From Polyangiaceae bacterium (GTDB taxonomy: Bacteria; Myxococcota_A; Polyangia; Polyangiales; Polyangiaceae): a DNA stretch of 64,000 nt. The position numbers and the translations under genes were made by a program. This document shows, one piece after another, positions 52,764 to 61,791 of the stretch. The notes under the pieces were generated by a model, which saw only the letters and a list, made by a program, of their open reading frames with translations, did no database searches and was not told the DNA's origin. The first letter of the stretch is position 1. Each line of letters begins with the position of its first letter. Where the stretch lies: contig JAICQQ010000013.1 of NCBI GenBank assembly GCA_025937785.1, positions 1 through 64,000 on the forward strand, written 5' to 3'.

Positions 52764-53819
52764 GTGAAGGCGCCAGGACACGAATCCGGACATGCTCAGC
52801 CGGTGCCGGCACACGCCGCGGCCGAGGCCAGCGCCCCGCCGGTAGGCTTCTCATGGGAGACGGTCGTGCTCGCGTTCGTGTCCGAAGCTGGCGGTTGGGC
52901 GGCGCTCAGCGATGAGCTCCTGCGTCGTACACGGGGTGTCGCCGCGGTTCCGTCGGATCCGCACGTGGTCGAGAAGGGGCTCAGGAGGCTCGCGAAGCGC
53001 GGGCAGAAGCCCGGAGGGCAATACGGGCGTTGGCTGCTGCGCTACTTCGGAGTTCCCGCATCCTTGGAGCGATGGGCCGAGTGGATGGGTCAGTTCCACA
53101 GCCGCTTCGCCGACCTGCCGACCTCGCTCCGTTTCGAACAATTGAACCTTTGGGATCGCCCCCCCGTGACGGAGTCGCGGCTCGCGGCGTGGGTGCACGT
53201 CGGCATGGCCTCGGTGCTGCTCCGCATGCGGCTCGAGATCGACGCCACTCGACGCCTGGAACTCGCCGAAGCTAGCGCTGCCCAAGCGGGGACCGCCTGC
53301 CAAGTCGAGGTAGCGCTACTGCGCGCAAAGCTGCTCACCGACGCGGGCGACCGCGACGGCTCGCGGCTGCTGTTCGAACGCATCGAGGCTTGGCTCACTG
53401 CGCCGGAGCTCTCGACCGATGCCCGCGCTTGCTATCACGCTCGACTCATCGGACAGCGCGCCTACCACCTGACTCGGGCGCTTCCCGGATCCGAGCCCGA
53501 CGTGTCGGGCGCGCTCGAGCTATTCCAGCAGATCCACGACGAGCCCTTCATTCCGTTCGTCGCGTTCCGCAAGAGCAACGGCGTCGCCTACTGTCGATGG
53601 CGGCTCGGCGACACCGCCGCGGGCATCGCAGAGGCCCGCAGGGCGCTGCAACACGCCGGAGACGGCGGCCTCGTGCGCTTTCGCATCATGGCCTTGAACC
53701 TGCTCGCGCGCATGCTGCCCGAAGCGGAGAGCAGCGCCGTGCGGCAGCGCGCCGAGACGCTCTCGCGGCTCGTGGAAGACGACGACTTGCTCCGCCGCTT
53801 GCGTGTTCCCTGGCGCTGA
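52764..53819 (+). CDS. Helical-repeat (TPR-like) protein of unknown function
   Basis: 351 residues from GTG 52764, with GGAAG eight bases upstream. An N-terminal domain (WETVVLAFVSEAGGWAALSD, RLAKRGQKPGGQYGRWLLRY) is followed by alpha-helical repeats (ARACYHARLIGQRAYHLTRA, VAYCRWRLGDTAAGIAEARR). No catalytic motif or export signal. I remember similar proteins from myxobacterial genomes without assigned function. It interrupts the otherwise carbohydrate-active minus-strand cluster. Confidence 0.8.
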   Translation: MKAPGHESGHAQPVPAHAAAEASAPPVGFSWETVVLAFVSEAGGWAALSDELLRRTRGVAAVPSDPHVVEKGLRRLAKRGQKPGGQYGRWLLRYFGVPASLERWAEWMGQFHSRFADLPTSLRFEQLNLWDRPPVTESRLAAWVHVGMASVLLRMRLEIDATRRLELAEASAAQAGTACQVEVALLRAKLLTDAGDRDGSRLLFERIEAWLTAPELSTDARACYHARLIGQRAYHLTRALPGSEPDVSGALELFQQIHDEPFIPFVAFRKSNGVAYCRWRLGDTAAGIAEARRALQHAGDGGLVRFRIMALNLLARMLPEAESSAVRQRAETLSRLVEDDDLLRRLRVPWR

Positions 53820-53845
53820 GGCTTCGGAACCGGCGCGGTCGCGCG

Positions 53846-55552
53846 TCACGGCGTCGTGCGCAGAGTCGCCCAACCGTGAGCCGGCACCTCGAACTGGTAG
53901 GTGCCGCCGCTGACGGCCACCGCCAGCGTCTTGGCGGACTCGCCCGAGTTGTAGACCTCGGTGACCACGCTGCCATCGGGATTCTTGAACGCGAGGGCGT
54001 CGTCGCTGCCGCTGATCGCGATGCGGGTCGCGCCCGGCGCGATGTATTGCGAGAAATGGCGGAAGGTGTAATAGGCGGGGGTCACGATCAGGGTTTGCGC
54101 CGCCCGGTCGACGACGAGCAGTGCATTCTGCGGCCAGCCGTCGAGGCTCTTGCCCACGGTGTCGAGCACCATGTTCCATGCGATGTAGGAGTTCACGCCG
54201 GCCACCACCCAGTCTCGAATGTTCTGCCAGCTCTCCTCGCCGTACAGGTGGTCGTTCTGCGCCTTGTTCGGATCGTAGCGACTCTGATCCCAGTAGTCGC
54301 TCTCGAAGTTGTAGTTGCCGCACTTGTGCTCCGTCTGCATCACGGGAGCTTTCGCCGCCAGTGTGGCCACCGTGCTCTGAAGGTTCCACTGCAGGCCGAA
54401 ACCTTTGACATACTCCATTGCCTCGGGATCGTTGGCGATGGTGGTAGCGATGTCCGCATCGTCGGGGTGCGACATGGTGCCGCACCAGATTTCCGCGCTG
54501 ACGTTCGATGCCTCGAACTCCGGCCCGAGGTAACTCTTGATGAAATCGATGAAGAGCTCGTGCGTCCAGTGCACCCGGGCGTACCCGGGCTCGTTCTGCG
54601 TGTGAATCGCTTCGACCTCGATGCCCTCCACCGCATACGCCTCGACGAACTTGGCGAAGTAGAGCGCATGTGCTTCGAGCGTTTGTGCGTCGCTGCGCAT
54701 GTTGCGCCCGCTATCCATCATCCAGCTGGGGACGACCCAAGGGCTCGCAAAGAAGCGAAGATCGGACTTGATCTCCTGCGCCGCCTTGATGAACGGGATC
54801 AGCATCTCCTGATCGCGAGCGATGGAAAAGTCTTCCATCGCGTAGTCATTCGTGGTTTCAGCCAGCGTGTACCAGCTCATCGAGTAGTCGCTGGCTCCGA
54901 TCGGGATGCGACCGTACGCGAAATTTGCCCCCTCTTCTGCATCGAACAACAGGGTGAGCGCGTACTCGATTTCGGAGCTGACTACCGACAGGGCGTCCCA
55001 GCCCATTTCGTTGAAGGTGCCGCCGAAACCGTCCCAGCGCTGGAAGGTCGTGCCCTCGTCGACGCTCAGATCAGCGGCGGTCGTCACCTCGCTGACCGAA
55101 CCCTCCGTGTTCCAGTAGTCTTCAGGACCCGAGGTCACGAGCGCGGGCAGCGATGGAGCGCCGCTCGTGGTCGTGCCTTCCGTCGTGGTATTCCCGCTGC
55201 TGGTCGTGGCCGCGCCTCCGCTCGCTGTGGCGGTCGTCGAAGCGGTCTCGTCGCCGGTGCCGCTCGAACCACCCGCGCCGGTGGTTTCGCTTCCGGTGTC
55301 GGTGGCACCGTCGGTGCCCACGCTGCCGACTGTCGTGCCCGCGCTGGTCCCGTCACCAGTGCCTGTTGTGCCACTGGTGACGGACCCCGTCGTTCCTGAG
55401 CCGGTGGTGCTCGCGCTGGAACTCGTGAGACTGCTCGACGAGGTTGGCTGTGATGGCGAACCTGATTCCGAACCGCAGGCGGCGACGAGGCACGCCAACA
55501 GGACGACGGTGATGCACGATGCTGTGTCTGTGGTACGGAGAATTGCGTTCAT
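53846..55552 (-). CDS. Surface lipoprotein glycoside hydrolase, GH30-like
   Basis: 568 residues. Signal CITVVLLACLVAACGSESGS with lipobox VAAC, then a ~110-residue Ser/Thr/Gly linker. Catalytic TIM barrel: TFQRWDGFGGTFNEMGWDAL start, RIPIGASDYS, ASPWVVPSWM, acid/base Glu in HTQNEPGYA and nucleophile Glu in VMQTEHKCGN, all GH30 hallmarks. A C-terminal beta domain (ALAFKNPDGSVVTEVYNSGE) follows. GH30 enzymes include xylanases, glucosylceramidases and beta-1,6-glucanases; subfamily cannot be set by eye. Its ATG overlaps the stop of the upstream esterase gene, so the two are coupled. Confidence 0.93.
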   Translation of the reverse strand: MNAILRTTDTASCITVVLLACLVAACGSESGSPSQPTSSSSLTSSSASTTGSGTTGSVTSGTTGTGDGTSAGTTVGSVGTDGATDTGSETTGAGGSSGTGDETASTTATASGGAATTSSGNTTTEGTTTSGAPSLPALVTSGPEDYWNTEGSVSEVTTAADLSVDEGTTFQRWDGFGGTFNEMGWDALSVVSSEIEYALTLLFDAEEGANFAYGRIPIGASDYSMSWYTLAETTNDYAMEDFSIARDQEMLIPFIKAAQEIKSDLRFFASPWVVPSWMMDSGRNMRSDAQTLEAHALYFAKFVEAYAVEGIEVEAIHTQNEPGYARVHWTHELFIDFIKSYLGPEFEASNVSAEIWCGTMSHPDDADIATTIANDPEAMEYVKGFGLQWNLQSTVATLAAKAPVMQTEHKCGNYNFESDYWDQSRYDPNKAQNDHLYGEESWQNIRDWVVAGVNSYIAWNMVLDTVGKSLDGWPQNALLVVDRAAQTLIVTPAYYTFRHFSQYIAPGATRIAISGSDDALAFKNPDGSVVTEVYNSGESAKTLAVAVSGGTYQFEVPAHGWATLRTTP

Positions 55553-56835
55553 GGCCCCTCGTTCGAACGCGCGCGTTCGAAGAAGTCGAAGACGTCGGGA
55601 AGCACCAGCGGAACCATGCCGCCGTGGTCAGCGTTCACCTCGATGTACTCCGCATCGAAGCCGTTGTCGACCAGCCATTCGGCGAGGCGCAGGCTGCCCT
55701 CGAGTGATGGAGTTTGGGTTCCTTCGGTGACCAATATCGAAGCGTCGCGGAGGTTGTCCCAGGGGTAGCCGGTCTCTTGCACGAACGGGCCGGACATCGG
55801 TGCGATCGCCCTGAAGTAGACGGAGTACTTAGCTCCAATGTACCAGGTGCCGCCGCTGCCCATCGAATGCCCCGTAAGAAAAATCGACGTCGTATCGATG
55901 GGATACTCTTCGAGCACTTGCTCGAGCACGTTGATGACGTCCGTTTCGCTGAGCTCGTTGGTGCGTTCGCTGTCGGGCGTGACTTGATCCATCAGCTCTT
56001 GGGCGGCCGCTAGCTCGCCGAAGGGGGCGGAAAGCCTTAGAAAGTTACCGTAAGCGCCCTCTGCACCCAAAGCAGAAACCAGCAAGAAGCCGTGCTCTCG
56101 TGCCAGACTCAGCATGAGCTGGTTGTTCTGATCGAGGTACGTGTTCTGGTCGCTCCCGGCGCCGTGCAGAAACATCACCAGCGGCAACTTGGACTCACCG
56201 TCCCAGTCCGGCGGAACGTACAGCCGATAAGGCTCCTCGCGGTTCGTCTCGTCGAAGTAGTAAGTCCGGTGCTGGTCACCCGTGGCTCGCCACCCTGGGG
56301 CCTCGGGGTTCGCTGCTGCCTCTGCTCGCGCTCGGGCCTCGCTCATCACCGACACCGGGTCGAGCGTCGTGCCGAAGAAAATGGGTTCGCCGGGTTGTTC
56401 GAGAGGCGGCTTGTCGGCGCCGGGGTGCTCCGCCGTGCCGCCCGTTCCCGCCCCCCCGCTCGCGCTACCGGTGCTACCGGTGCCACCGCTACCACCGGCG
56501 CTGCTGGCTCCGCTCGTCGTGGCCCCTTGCGAGCTGGTGGCCAAACCTCCTGTCGCCGCGCTTGCCTGGCCGGCCGTAGTAGTGGCGGCGCTGGCTGCAC
56601 CGCCGCTGGCGCTGCCCGTCGTGGCGCCGGCGGCCGTCACGACTCCCGAGCTGATGGCACTGCTCGGGGACCCCTGGACGCCATCGGCTCCCCCGGAAGT
56701 CGCCGAGCTCGTGCTGCTCGAGGTTGACTCGGCAGTCGCCGGCCCCCCGGCGCTGCCCGGAGACTCCGAGCTGCAAGCGCCGAGGCTCGCGAGGGAACCC
56801 GCGCAAAGTACCGCGATCAGTCTAGAATTTTGCAT
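55549..56835 (-). CDS. Surface lipoprotein esterase, CE1/PHB-depolymerase-like alpha/beta hydrolase
   Basis: 428 residues. Signal LIAVLCAGSLASLGACSSES with lipobox LGAC and a long Gly/Ser/Ala/Thr linker. The alpha/beta-hydrolase fold shows the oxyanion region LVMFLHGAGSDQN, nucleophile elbow GHSMGSGGTWYIG, and late Asp and His candidates (EYIEVNADHGGMVPLVLPDV). Similar secreted esterases act on acetyl or feruloyl groups of plant polysaccharides. It is directly upstream of the GH30 gene with an ATGA overlap, and GH43 follows further downstream, supporting a role in hemicellulose breakdown. Confidence 0.9.
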   Translation of the reverse strand: MQNSRLIAVLCAGSLASLGACSSESPGSAGGPATAESTSSSTSSATSGGADGVQGSPSSAISSGVVTAAGATTGSASGGAASAATTTAGQASAATGGLATSSQGATTSGASSAGGSGGTGSTGSASGGAGTGGTAEHPGADKPPLEQPGEPIFFGTTLDPVSVMSEARARAEAAANPEAPGWRATGDQHRTYYFDETNREEPYRLYVPPDWDGESKLPLVMFLHGAGSDQNTYLDQNNQLMLSLAREHGFLLVSALGAEGAYGNFLRLSAPFGELAAAQELMDQVTPDSERTNELSETDVINVLEQVLEEYPIDTTSIFLTGHSMGSGGTWYIGAKYSVYFRAIAPMSGPFVQETGYPWDNLRDASILVTEGTQTPSLEGSLRLAEWLVDNGFDAEYIEVNADHGGMVPLVLPDVFDFFERARSNEGP

Positions 56836-56890
56836 GGTCGCCCCATGCAGAAGCCAATTCGCGAGATTTTGGCTCAGCTTTCTCGAATCA

Positions 56891-56920
56891 GAGCGCCCTC
56901 TCCGACCCGAGAGGGCGCTC
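56891..56920 (-). terminator. 12-bp perfect GC-rich hairpin
   Basis: GAGCGCCCTCTC (56891-56902) and GAGAGGGCGCTC (56909-56920) pair perfectly around a 6-nt loop. It lies between the stop of the GLUG-like gene (56944) and the start of the esterase operon (56835), so it probably ends transcription of the former. There is no T-run after it. Confidence 0.55.
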
Positions 56921-56943
56921 CTGCATTCGTCGTGAGCCGAGCG

Positions 56944-58143
56944 TCAGCGCGGTGGCACGTTCGGACCCGGCATGTTCCGAAGCGTGTGGTGCTGATCGGC
57001 GTTGCCGGCACTCCAGGGGGGATCCGTGAATGCGGCATCGAACTCACCGCCGTAGACCCCGCCCCAGGGAATCGTGTTCTCCCGCAGGTCCTCCGTCGAC
57101 GCTCCGTTTTGCTGCCCGGGCGACACGTGCCAATTCGTCGAAGGATCGAGCTGATTGTCCCACAAGCACCGGTCCCAGCGGGCGGTGCAGTCGTTGTAAT
57201 CACCGACCGTGCCAGCCCACCCGCCGCTCGGCGCGTTCTTGTCGACGACGTCGCCCCGATAGATACCCCTGTAAAGCAACCAGGCGTTGAACTCGTTGCA
57301 ATCGAGGAAGCCCACCAGGCCGCCCACGGAACCCCGACCGGTGACGTTTCCGATGGCGAGCACGTCATTCAAGTTTCCGGCAAACGAATAGCCGACGAGA
57401 CCGCCGGCGTAGACGGTTCGGCTAGTCACCGAGGTGTTGGGGGACACCGTCGTCTGCGCATAGCTCTCGGTAATACTTCCGCGCTCTCCACCGCTCATGC
57501 CGAGGAAGCCGACGAGGCCACCGGCGTACAACAGTGGGCCCGCAGGCGTCGACGTCTGGACGGACGTCACGGTTCCCTTCGAATAGGAACGATGCAGAGT
57601 GCCGCCGTTCAGTTCACCGAAGATGCCACCCACGGCAAAGCCATTACTCGCCGTGATCGTGCCTTCGACGACGACCCGGTCTACCGCCGAACCTTCCATC
57701 CAAGCGGCCAGCCCCCCGATGACCCAGGTGCCGGTGACTGACAAGGTGGTGAACTTGACGTTGGTGACGATCGCGTCATTCAGGGACAAGAAGAACCCAG
57801 CGTCGCCATCGCGATTGATCGTCAGGTTCGAAATCGTGCGCCCGTTACCGTCGAACGTCCCGGTGAAGTTCTTGGGCGTCCACGTCTTCCCGGCGGCATC
57901 GATGTTCGCAGTCAGTCGGTAGTTGCCATCCGACACCATGCTCGTCAGCCCGTTCCAGGTCGAAATGTCGACCCGCGGCTTCGACGAGCCGAGCGCTTGC
58001 GTCGCCTGTCCAATGGGTTCCGGGTCGGACCCGTCCTCGTACTCAGCCCCTGCTGCTCCGCATCCAACGCTGCCTAGCAGCAGCGTTCCTAGGGCGAGGC
58101 CCGTCTTACTCCGTTGATTCGAGATTCTACGATTCGGTTTCAT
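56944..58143 (-). CDS. Lipoprotein with GLUG-like beta-helix repeats
   Basis: 399 residues from ATG 58143, which has GGAGGAG eight bases upstream. Signal TGLALGTLLLGSVGCGAAGA with lipobox SVGC. The body is a repetitive beta domain: GTFDGNGRTISNLTINRDGD, VIGGLAAWMEGSAVDRVVVE, YAGGLVGFLGMSGGERGSIT, YAGGLVGYSFAGNLNDVLAI and VGGLVGFLDCNEF show the (I/V)GGL(V/A)G core of GLUG repeats, often found on IgA-peptidase-like and adhesin-like proteins. A tail ends with Trp-rich and Cys segments (NDCTARWDRCLWDNQ). A hairpin terminator follows. Probable surface adhesion or binding role. Confidence 0.88.
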   Translation of the reverse strand: MKPNRRISNQRSKTGLALGTLLLGSVGCGAAGAEYEDGSDPEPIGQATQALGSSKPRVDISTWNGLTSMVSDGNYRLTANIDAAGKTWTPKNFTGTFDGNGRTISNLTINRDGDAGFFLSLNDAIVTNVKFTTLSVTGTWVIGGLAAWMEGSAVDRVVVEGTITASNGFAVGGIFGELNGGTLHRSYSKGTVTSVQTSTPAGPLLYAGGLVGFLGMSGGERGSITESYAQTTVSPNTSVTSRTVYAGGLVGYSFAGNLNDVLAIGNVTGRGSVGGLVGFLDCNEFNAWLLYRGIYRGDVVDKNAPSGGWAGTVGDYNDCTARWDRCLWDNQLDPSTNWHVSPGQQNGASTEDLRENTIPWGGVYGGEFDAAFTDPPWSAGNADQHHTLRNMPGPNVPPR

Positions 58144-58420
58144 ACTTACACTCCTCCCGAGGAGCCCCACATGGTCGCCCCCCGAACAGCTTCGTCCCAT
58201 ACCGTGCTTTGTGATGCGCCGGTGACTGGCATCGATCTCACAGTTCGATCTTGGACGGTGAGCGAATCGTGTGCGCCGTCGACGAAACACGATTCGCGAT
58301 CGTGAAGATCGTTAACTTAACTCTAACAATACTTTTGTCGTGGCAGCCAGCGACACTGGCGTCATCCGCCAGGTATCAGGAGGGACAAACTTGCCCTCTT
58401 TGCGGCCGGTGTCGAAGCCG

Positions 58421-60868
58421 CTAGCCGGCGTCGGGCCGGACGGCGACCGCGTACAACACCGATCGACTGCAGCCGGTAAAGTCGAGCACGGCGTTCGCTG
58501 CGCCCGACACCTTGCCGCTGTAACCCGAGCCCAGCACGATGAAGTTCGCGAACCGACTGTTCGCCAACGTCAGCGCGCTCGTCCCCATCGCCGAGCCCCC
58601 CGAGCCATTGCCACCGCCCACCGCGTAGATCACCGAGCCTGCCGACAGATCGGTAAACTCCACGACGGCGTCGGCACCGTTGCTACACGCTGAGTTCACG
58701 CTGCTGCCAGCATGATCGGCAAAGAAGGTCTGCTGCTCGGCACCGCTGAACTCGATCACGTCCGCGGAGACGGAGCCCCATTCGTCGTTGCGGTCGAGCG
58801 TGACGGTGTGAGTTCCCGCTGCGGGCAATGCGCTGTCCAATGCGTAAAAGATCTGGGCTGAAGCATCGACCAGGAACACGTCGTCGAGCAAGGTCAGCTG
58901 CGTCGACCCGTAAGTGGCGGTGGTCATCGTACAATCGGCGGCGCTGTTGCCGCGGCACAACACCCCCACCAGAACCAGCCGCTGAGTCCCCGGAGCGCCC
59001 TCCAGGCTGTGAGAGAACGTGACCGGCGCGCCGCTCCCGCCCGTGTCCGAAGAACCCCACGTCCCCGTATTCATCACGATCAACTCGCGACTTTCACAGC
59101 CATCGGAGCTGCCCGCCGCGTTCAAGTCGTCGTTCAGATCGTCCCAACCCGCGCTGCAGACGTAGCGGCACGCGCCGTCGTCGCACGCCGCGCTGGCGGG
59201 CGATCGCGGCTCACACGTGTCCCCTCCCTGTTCGGCGCATCCTCCGCAGTTGTCAGGATCGCTACTGGTGTCCGTTTCGCATCCATTGCCGAAGGACCCG
59301 TCACAGTCCGCTCTCCCGCTTTCACACGCGCTCACCGTGCACTCGCCCGCCTCGCACTGTACGGCGGCTACGTCATCGTCGCCGATCTTGGTGGTGCAGT
59401 CGGTGCCGGAGTCGTCGCTGCACCCGCCGCAGTGCATCTCGCTGGTGTTGGCGTTGATCTCACACCCGTTGTTGAACGACCCGTCGCAGTCGAAGCGATT
59501 TCCGGCGCAGTCGTCGACCACGCACGCGCCAGCACCGCACGCGACGGCAGCGACGTCGTCCTCTCCCACCTTGGCCGTGCAATCAGTGGCGCAGCTTCCG
59601 CAGTACTGCCCGGTCGTCTCCAGGTCACTCTCGCAGCCGTTCGAGAAGATCCCGTCACAATCCCCATAGCCTCCGGCGCAACCCACGACGCGGCAGCCAC
59701 CCGCAGTGCACATGGTTGCGGTCACGTTGTCGGCGCCTTCCTTCAGGCTGCAGTCCTCGCCGATTCCACCTTCTTCGGGCAGGCACCCCCCACAGCGAAA
59801 GCGATTCGACTGGGTGTTCACCTCACACCCCGTCACGTAAGAGCCATCGCAGTCGGCCCACGACGCCTCCTCGGTCACGTCGCAAACATCGATGGCACAC
59901 CGGGCGCCCGACGAGCTCGCGACGCACTCCGGGCTTCCGTGAGCGACGGTACAGTCTTGACCACACGCACCGCAGTTGCTCACCGTCAGTAAAGAGTCGG
60001 TGCACGAACCGTCGCCGTCACAATCGCCCTGGTTCTCTTCACACAAGGTCTCGCCGCACACGCCTTCGGCGCAGTACGCCGTGTAAGCCCGGTCGGACAC
60101 CTCGCAGACCCGCTCGCACTCGCCGCAATGATTCACGCTCCTGGCGGTATTGGTCTCGCAGCCGTTATCCCTGGCGTTCTCGTCGCAATCGTCGAACCCT
60201 TCGCTGCACTGGATGGTGCACTCGCCGGCGCTGCAACTGGGCACTCCACCCGCCTCCGAGCAGGCAGCGTCGTCGCACGCGCCACAGTGGTTCGGATCCG
60301 TCAACAGGTGTGCCTCACAGCCGTCTTCGGGCGAAAGGTTGCAGTCAGCGTAATTCGCGTCGCAACCGTGGTTGGGCTCGTCCGTCTTGATCAGACATTC
60401 CCCCCCGACACAGGTGCCCTGCGCGTGCGCTGGATCGCATTCGAGGTCACAGGTTCCGCAGTGGTTGGTGCTAGTCAACAGATCGACTTCGCAGCCATCC
60501 ACCGCTCGCGCGTTGCAGTCTCCGGTGTCGTCGGGACAATTCAGCGAACAGCTGCCCTCTTTGCATTCGATCGCGGCCGCATCGCCAGCTGGCGGAGCCT
60601 CGCAATCGGCTGCCACGATGCACGGCTCACCGATCGGACAGGGCGCGCACGGACCACCGCAGTCCGTCCCGGTCTCGTCCCCGTTGGAGATCCGGTCGTC
60701 GCAAGTGGGGGCGGGCCCTTCGCCACCCATCCCACCCTCGCCCCCGGCAAAGTCGAACTTGGGCGAATGACAGGAGCTGGCGAGCCCCGACCCCAGGGCC
60801 GCGGCGAGCGCGCTCAGCGTAAGCCCCACCACGGCCGTCTTCGAGAACGCGGGAAGCCAAGGCGTCAT
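58421..60868 (-). CDS. Large Cys-rich modular surface protein
   Basis: 815 residues. Signal region TAVVGLTLSALAAALGSGLA followed by SSCHSPKF, probably a lipoprotein. After a DCGGPCAPCPIGEPC segment come about eight modules of the form DCDGxxxNGCExxxxxxxxHCGxC (for example DCDGSFNNGCEINANTSEMH), each ~45-60 residues. The C-terminal ~220 residues form a Cys-poor beta domain (WGSSDTGGSGAPVTFSHSLE, LTLLDDVFLVDASAQIFYAL). Similar DCDG-repeat proteins are a recurrent, uncharacterised surface class in this phylum. Disulfide-rich repeats suggest an extended extracellular stalk. Confidence 0.88.
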   Translation of the reverse strand: MTPWLPAFSKTAVVGLTLSALAAALGSGLASSCHSPKFDFAGGEGGMGGEGPAPTCDDRISNGDETGTDCGGPCAPCPIGEPCIVAADCEAPPAGDAAAIECKEGSCSLNCPDDTGDCNARAVDGCEVDLLTSTNHCGTCDLECDPAHAQGTCVGGECLIKTDEPNHGCDANYADCNLSPEDGCEAHLLTDPNHCGACDDAACSEAGGVPSCSAGECTIQCSEGFDDCDENARDNGCETNTARSVNHCGECERVCEVSDRAYTAYCAEGVCGETLCEENQGDCDGDGSCTDSLLTVSNCGACGQDCTVAHGSPECVASSSGARCAIDVCDVTEEASWADCDGSYVTGCEVNTQSNRFRCGGCLPEEGGIGEDCSLKEGADNVTATMCTAGGCRVVGCAGGYGDCDGIFSNGCESDLETTGQYCGSCATDCTAKVGEDDVAAVACGAGACVVDDCAGNRFDCDGSFNNGCEINANTSEMHCGGCSDDSGTDCTTKIGDDDVAAVQCEAGECTVSACESGRADCDGSFGNGCETDTSSDPDNCGGCAEQGGDTCEPRSPASAACDDGACRYVCSAGWDDLNDDLNAAGSSDGCESRELIVMNTGTWGSSDTGGSGAPVTFSHSLEGAPGTQRLVLVGVLCRGNSAADCTMTTATYGSTQLTLLDDVFLVDASAQIFYALDSALPAAGTHTVTLDRNDEWGSVSADVIEFSGAEQQTFFADHAGSSVNSACSNGADAVVEFTDLSAGSVIYAVGGGNGSGGSAMGTSALTLANSRFANFIVLGSGYSGKVSGAANAVLDFTGCSRSVLYAVAVRPDAG

Positions 60869-61068
60869 GATTCTATGGACCTAAGTAACACCCGCGACAG
60901 GAACACGGCTGAGCAAACGTTTGCGGAATGCGGTTTCGCGCGCGGACTGAGCCCGGATCCGTTACGGCTCACTCCCGCCCTTGTAGTTTTCCGCGCTGGG
61001 GGGAGATGTTCAACCCCTTCTAGGCGCTCGTCGCCGGCGCGGTCACGCGGGCGCAAAGTGCTTGCTCT

Positions 61069-61113
61069 CCAGGTGTGCGGCAGCAGGTGTGCGGCAGCAG
61101 GTGTGCGGCAGCA
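61069..61113. repeat. 14-bp tandem repeat, three copies
   Basis: Three perfect copies of caggtgtgcggcag directly after the stop codon of the minus-strand lipoprotein gene at 61115. Non-coding. Confidence 0.75.
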
Positions 61114-61114
61114 G

Positions 61115-61588
61115 TTAGAAGTGACCGCGCAGCCGCAGTCCCGCGCCGTTCGACTCCAACGTCGCGGTCACGGCGGAGAAGCTGGTGGTTGCGTCCGAGA
61201 ACCAAAAGGTGAGCGTGGCAGGCACCACGCCTAGCACGGCCGGAATCCATGCGCGACGCGCAAACTCGCCGTACGTCATGCTAAATTCGCAGTCCGAGGA
61301 AACGATTCCCTTCCCCGGCGTCATTTCCCAACTCGAGTAGGCCACGAGCGGAGCCGAGATCAGGATGGGTATCAACGTCGGGTAGCGGTCCGAGCGGTCC
61401 AACCCATTGGCGACGGCTACCGACCCTGCCATCGTTCCCGCACCGATCAGCGCGAAACCAGTCAGCGCTTCCTCCTTCGAAACATCGGGTGAGGGTGCTT
61501 CATATTCCGGGGTGGGCGAGCAGGCTGCGACCGCGCTCGTCCAACCCCAGATCCCAACCCCACTCAAGAACACCAGCAGCGCCTTCAC
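61115..61588 (-). CDS. Small putative lipoprotein with membrane segments
   Basis: 157 residues from GTG 61588, which gives a compact export signal (KALLVFLSGVGIWGWTSAVA, then ACSPTPEY, lipobox AVAAC). ATG 61648 would add 20 residues. The rest has two hydrophobic stretches (LTGFALIGAGTMAGSVAVA, PAVLGVVPATLTFWFS) and ends in a beta strand-like TATLESNGAGLRLRGHF. No family recognised. Three 14-bp repeats follow its stop. Confidence 0.6.
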   Translation of the reverse strand: MKALLVFLSGVGIWGWTSAVAACSPTPEYEAPSPDVSKEEALTGFALIGAGTMAGSVAVANGLDRSDRYPTLIPILISAPLVAYSSWEMTPGKGIVSSDCEFSMTYGEFARRAWIPAVLGVVPATLTFWFSDATTSFSAVTATLESNGAGLRLRGHF

Positions 61589-61791
61589 AGCCACGACGCA
61601 ATCTACCACGGCTTCCGCGCCCCGCCAGCCAAGCTCGCACTTTAGCATCTGCCGCTTTCGATCTCGAGCGCTCGGTTCTGACAGAGTACTCAGGATGGCG
61701 TGGCTGTTCGAAAGAGTGGCAGAACGAGGTCCACGTCGCTCGAGCGGCCTGCCCTTCGTCGTCGAGGCGAGACCCGCTGGGCCCGACGCGG

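Noticed and set aside
53390-55399. A 669-codon plus-strand open frame
   Set aside because: It overlaps the 3' part of the helical-repeat gene and the whole GH30 barrel in antisense; Arg/His/Val-rich without any fold signature.
59009-60390. Long plus-strand frames opposite the Cys-module protein
   Set aside because: Antisense shadows created by the periodic Cys-module DNA; low-complexity Ala/Val/Arg or Ser/Thr/Arg content.
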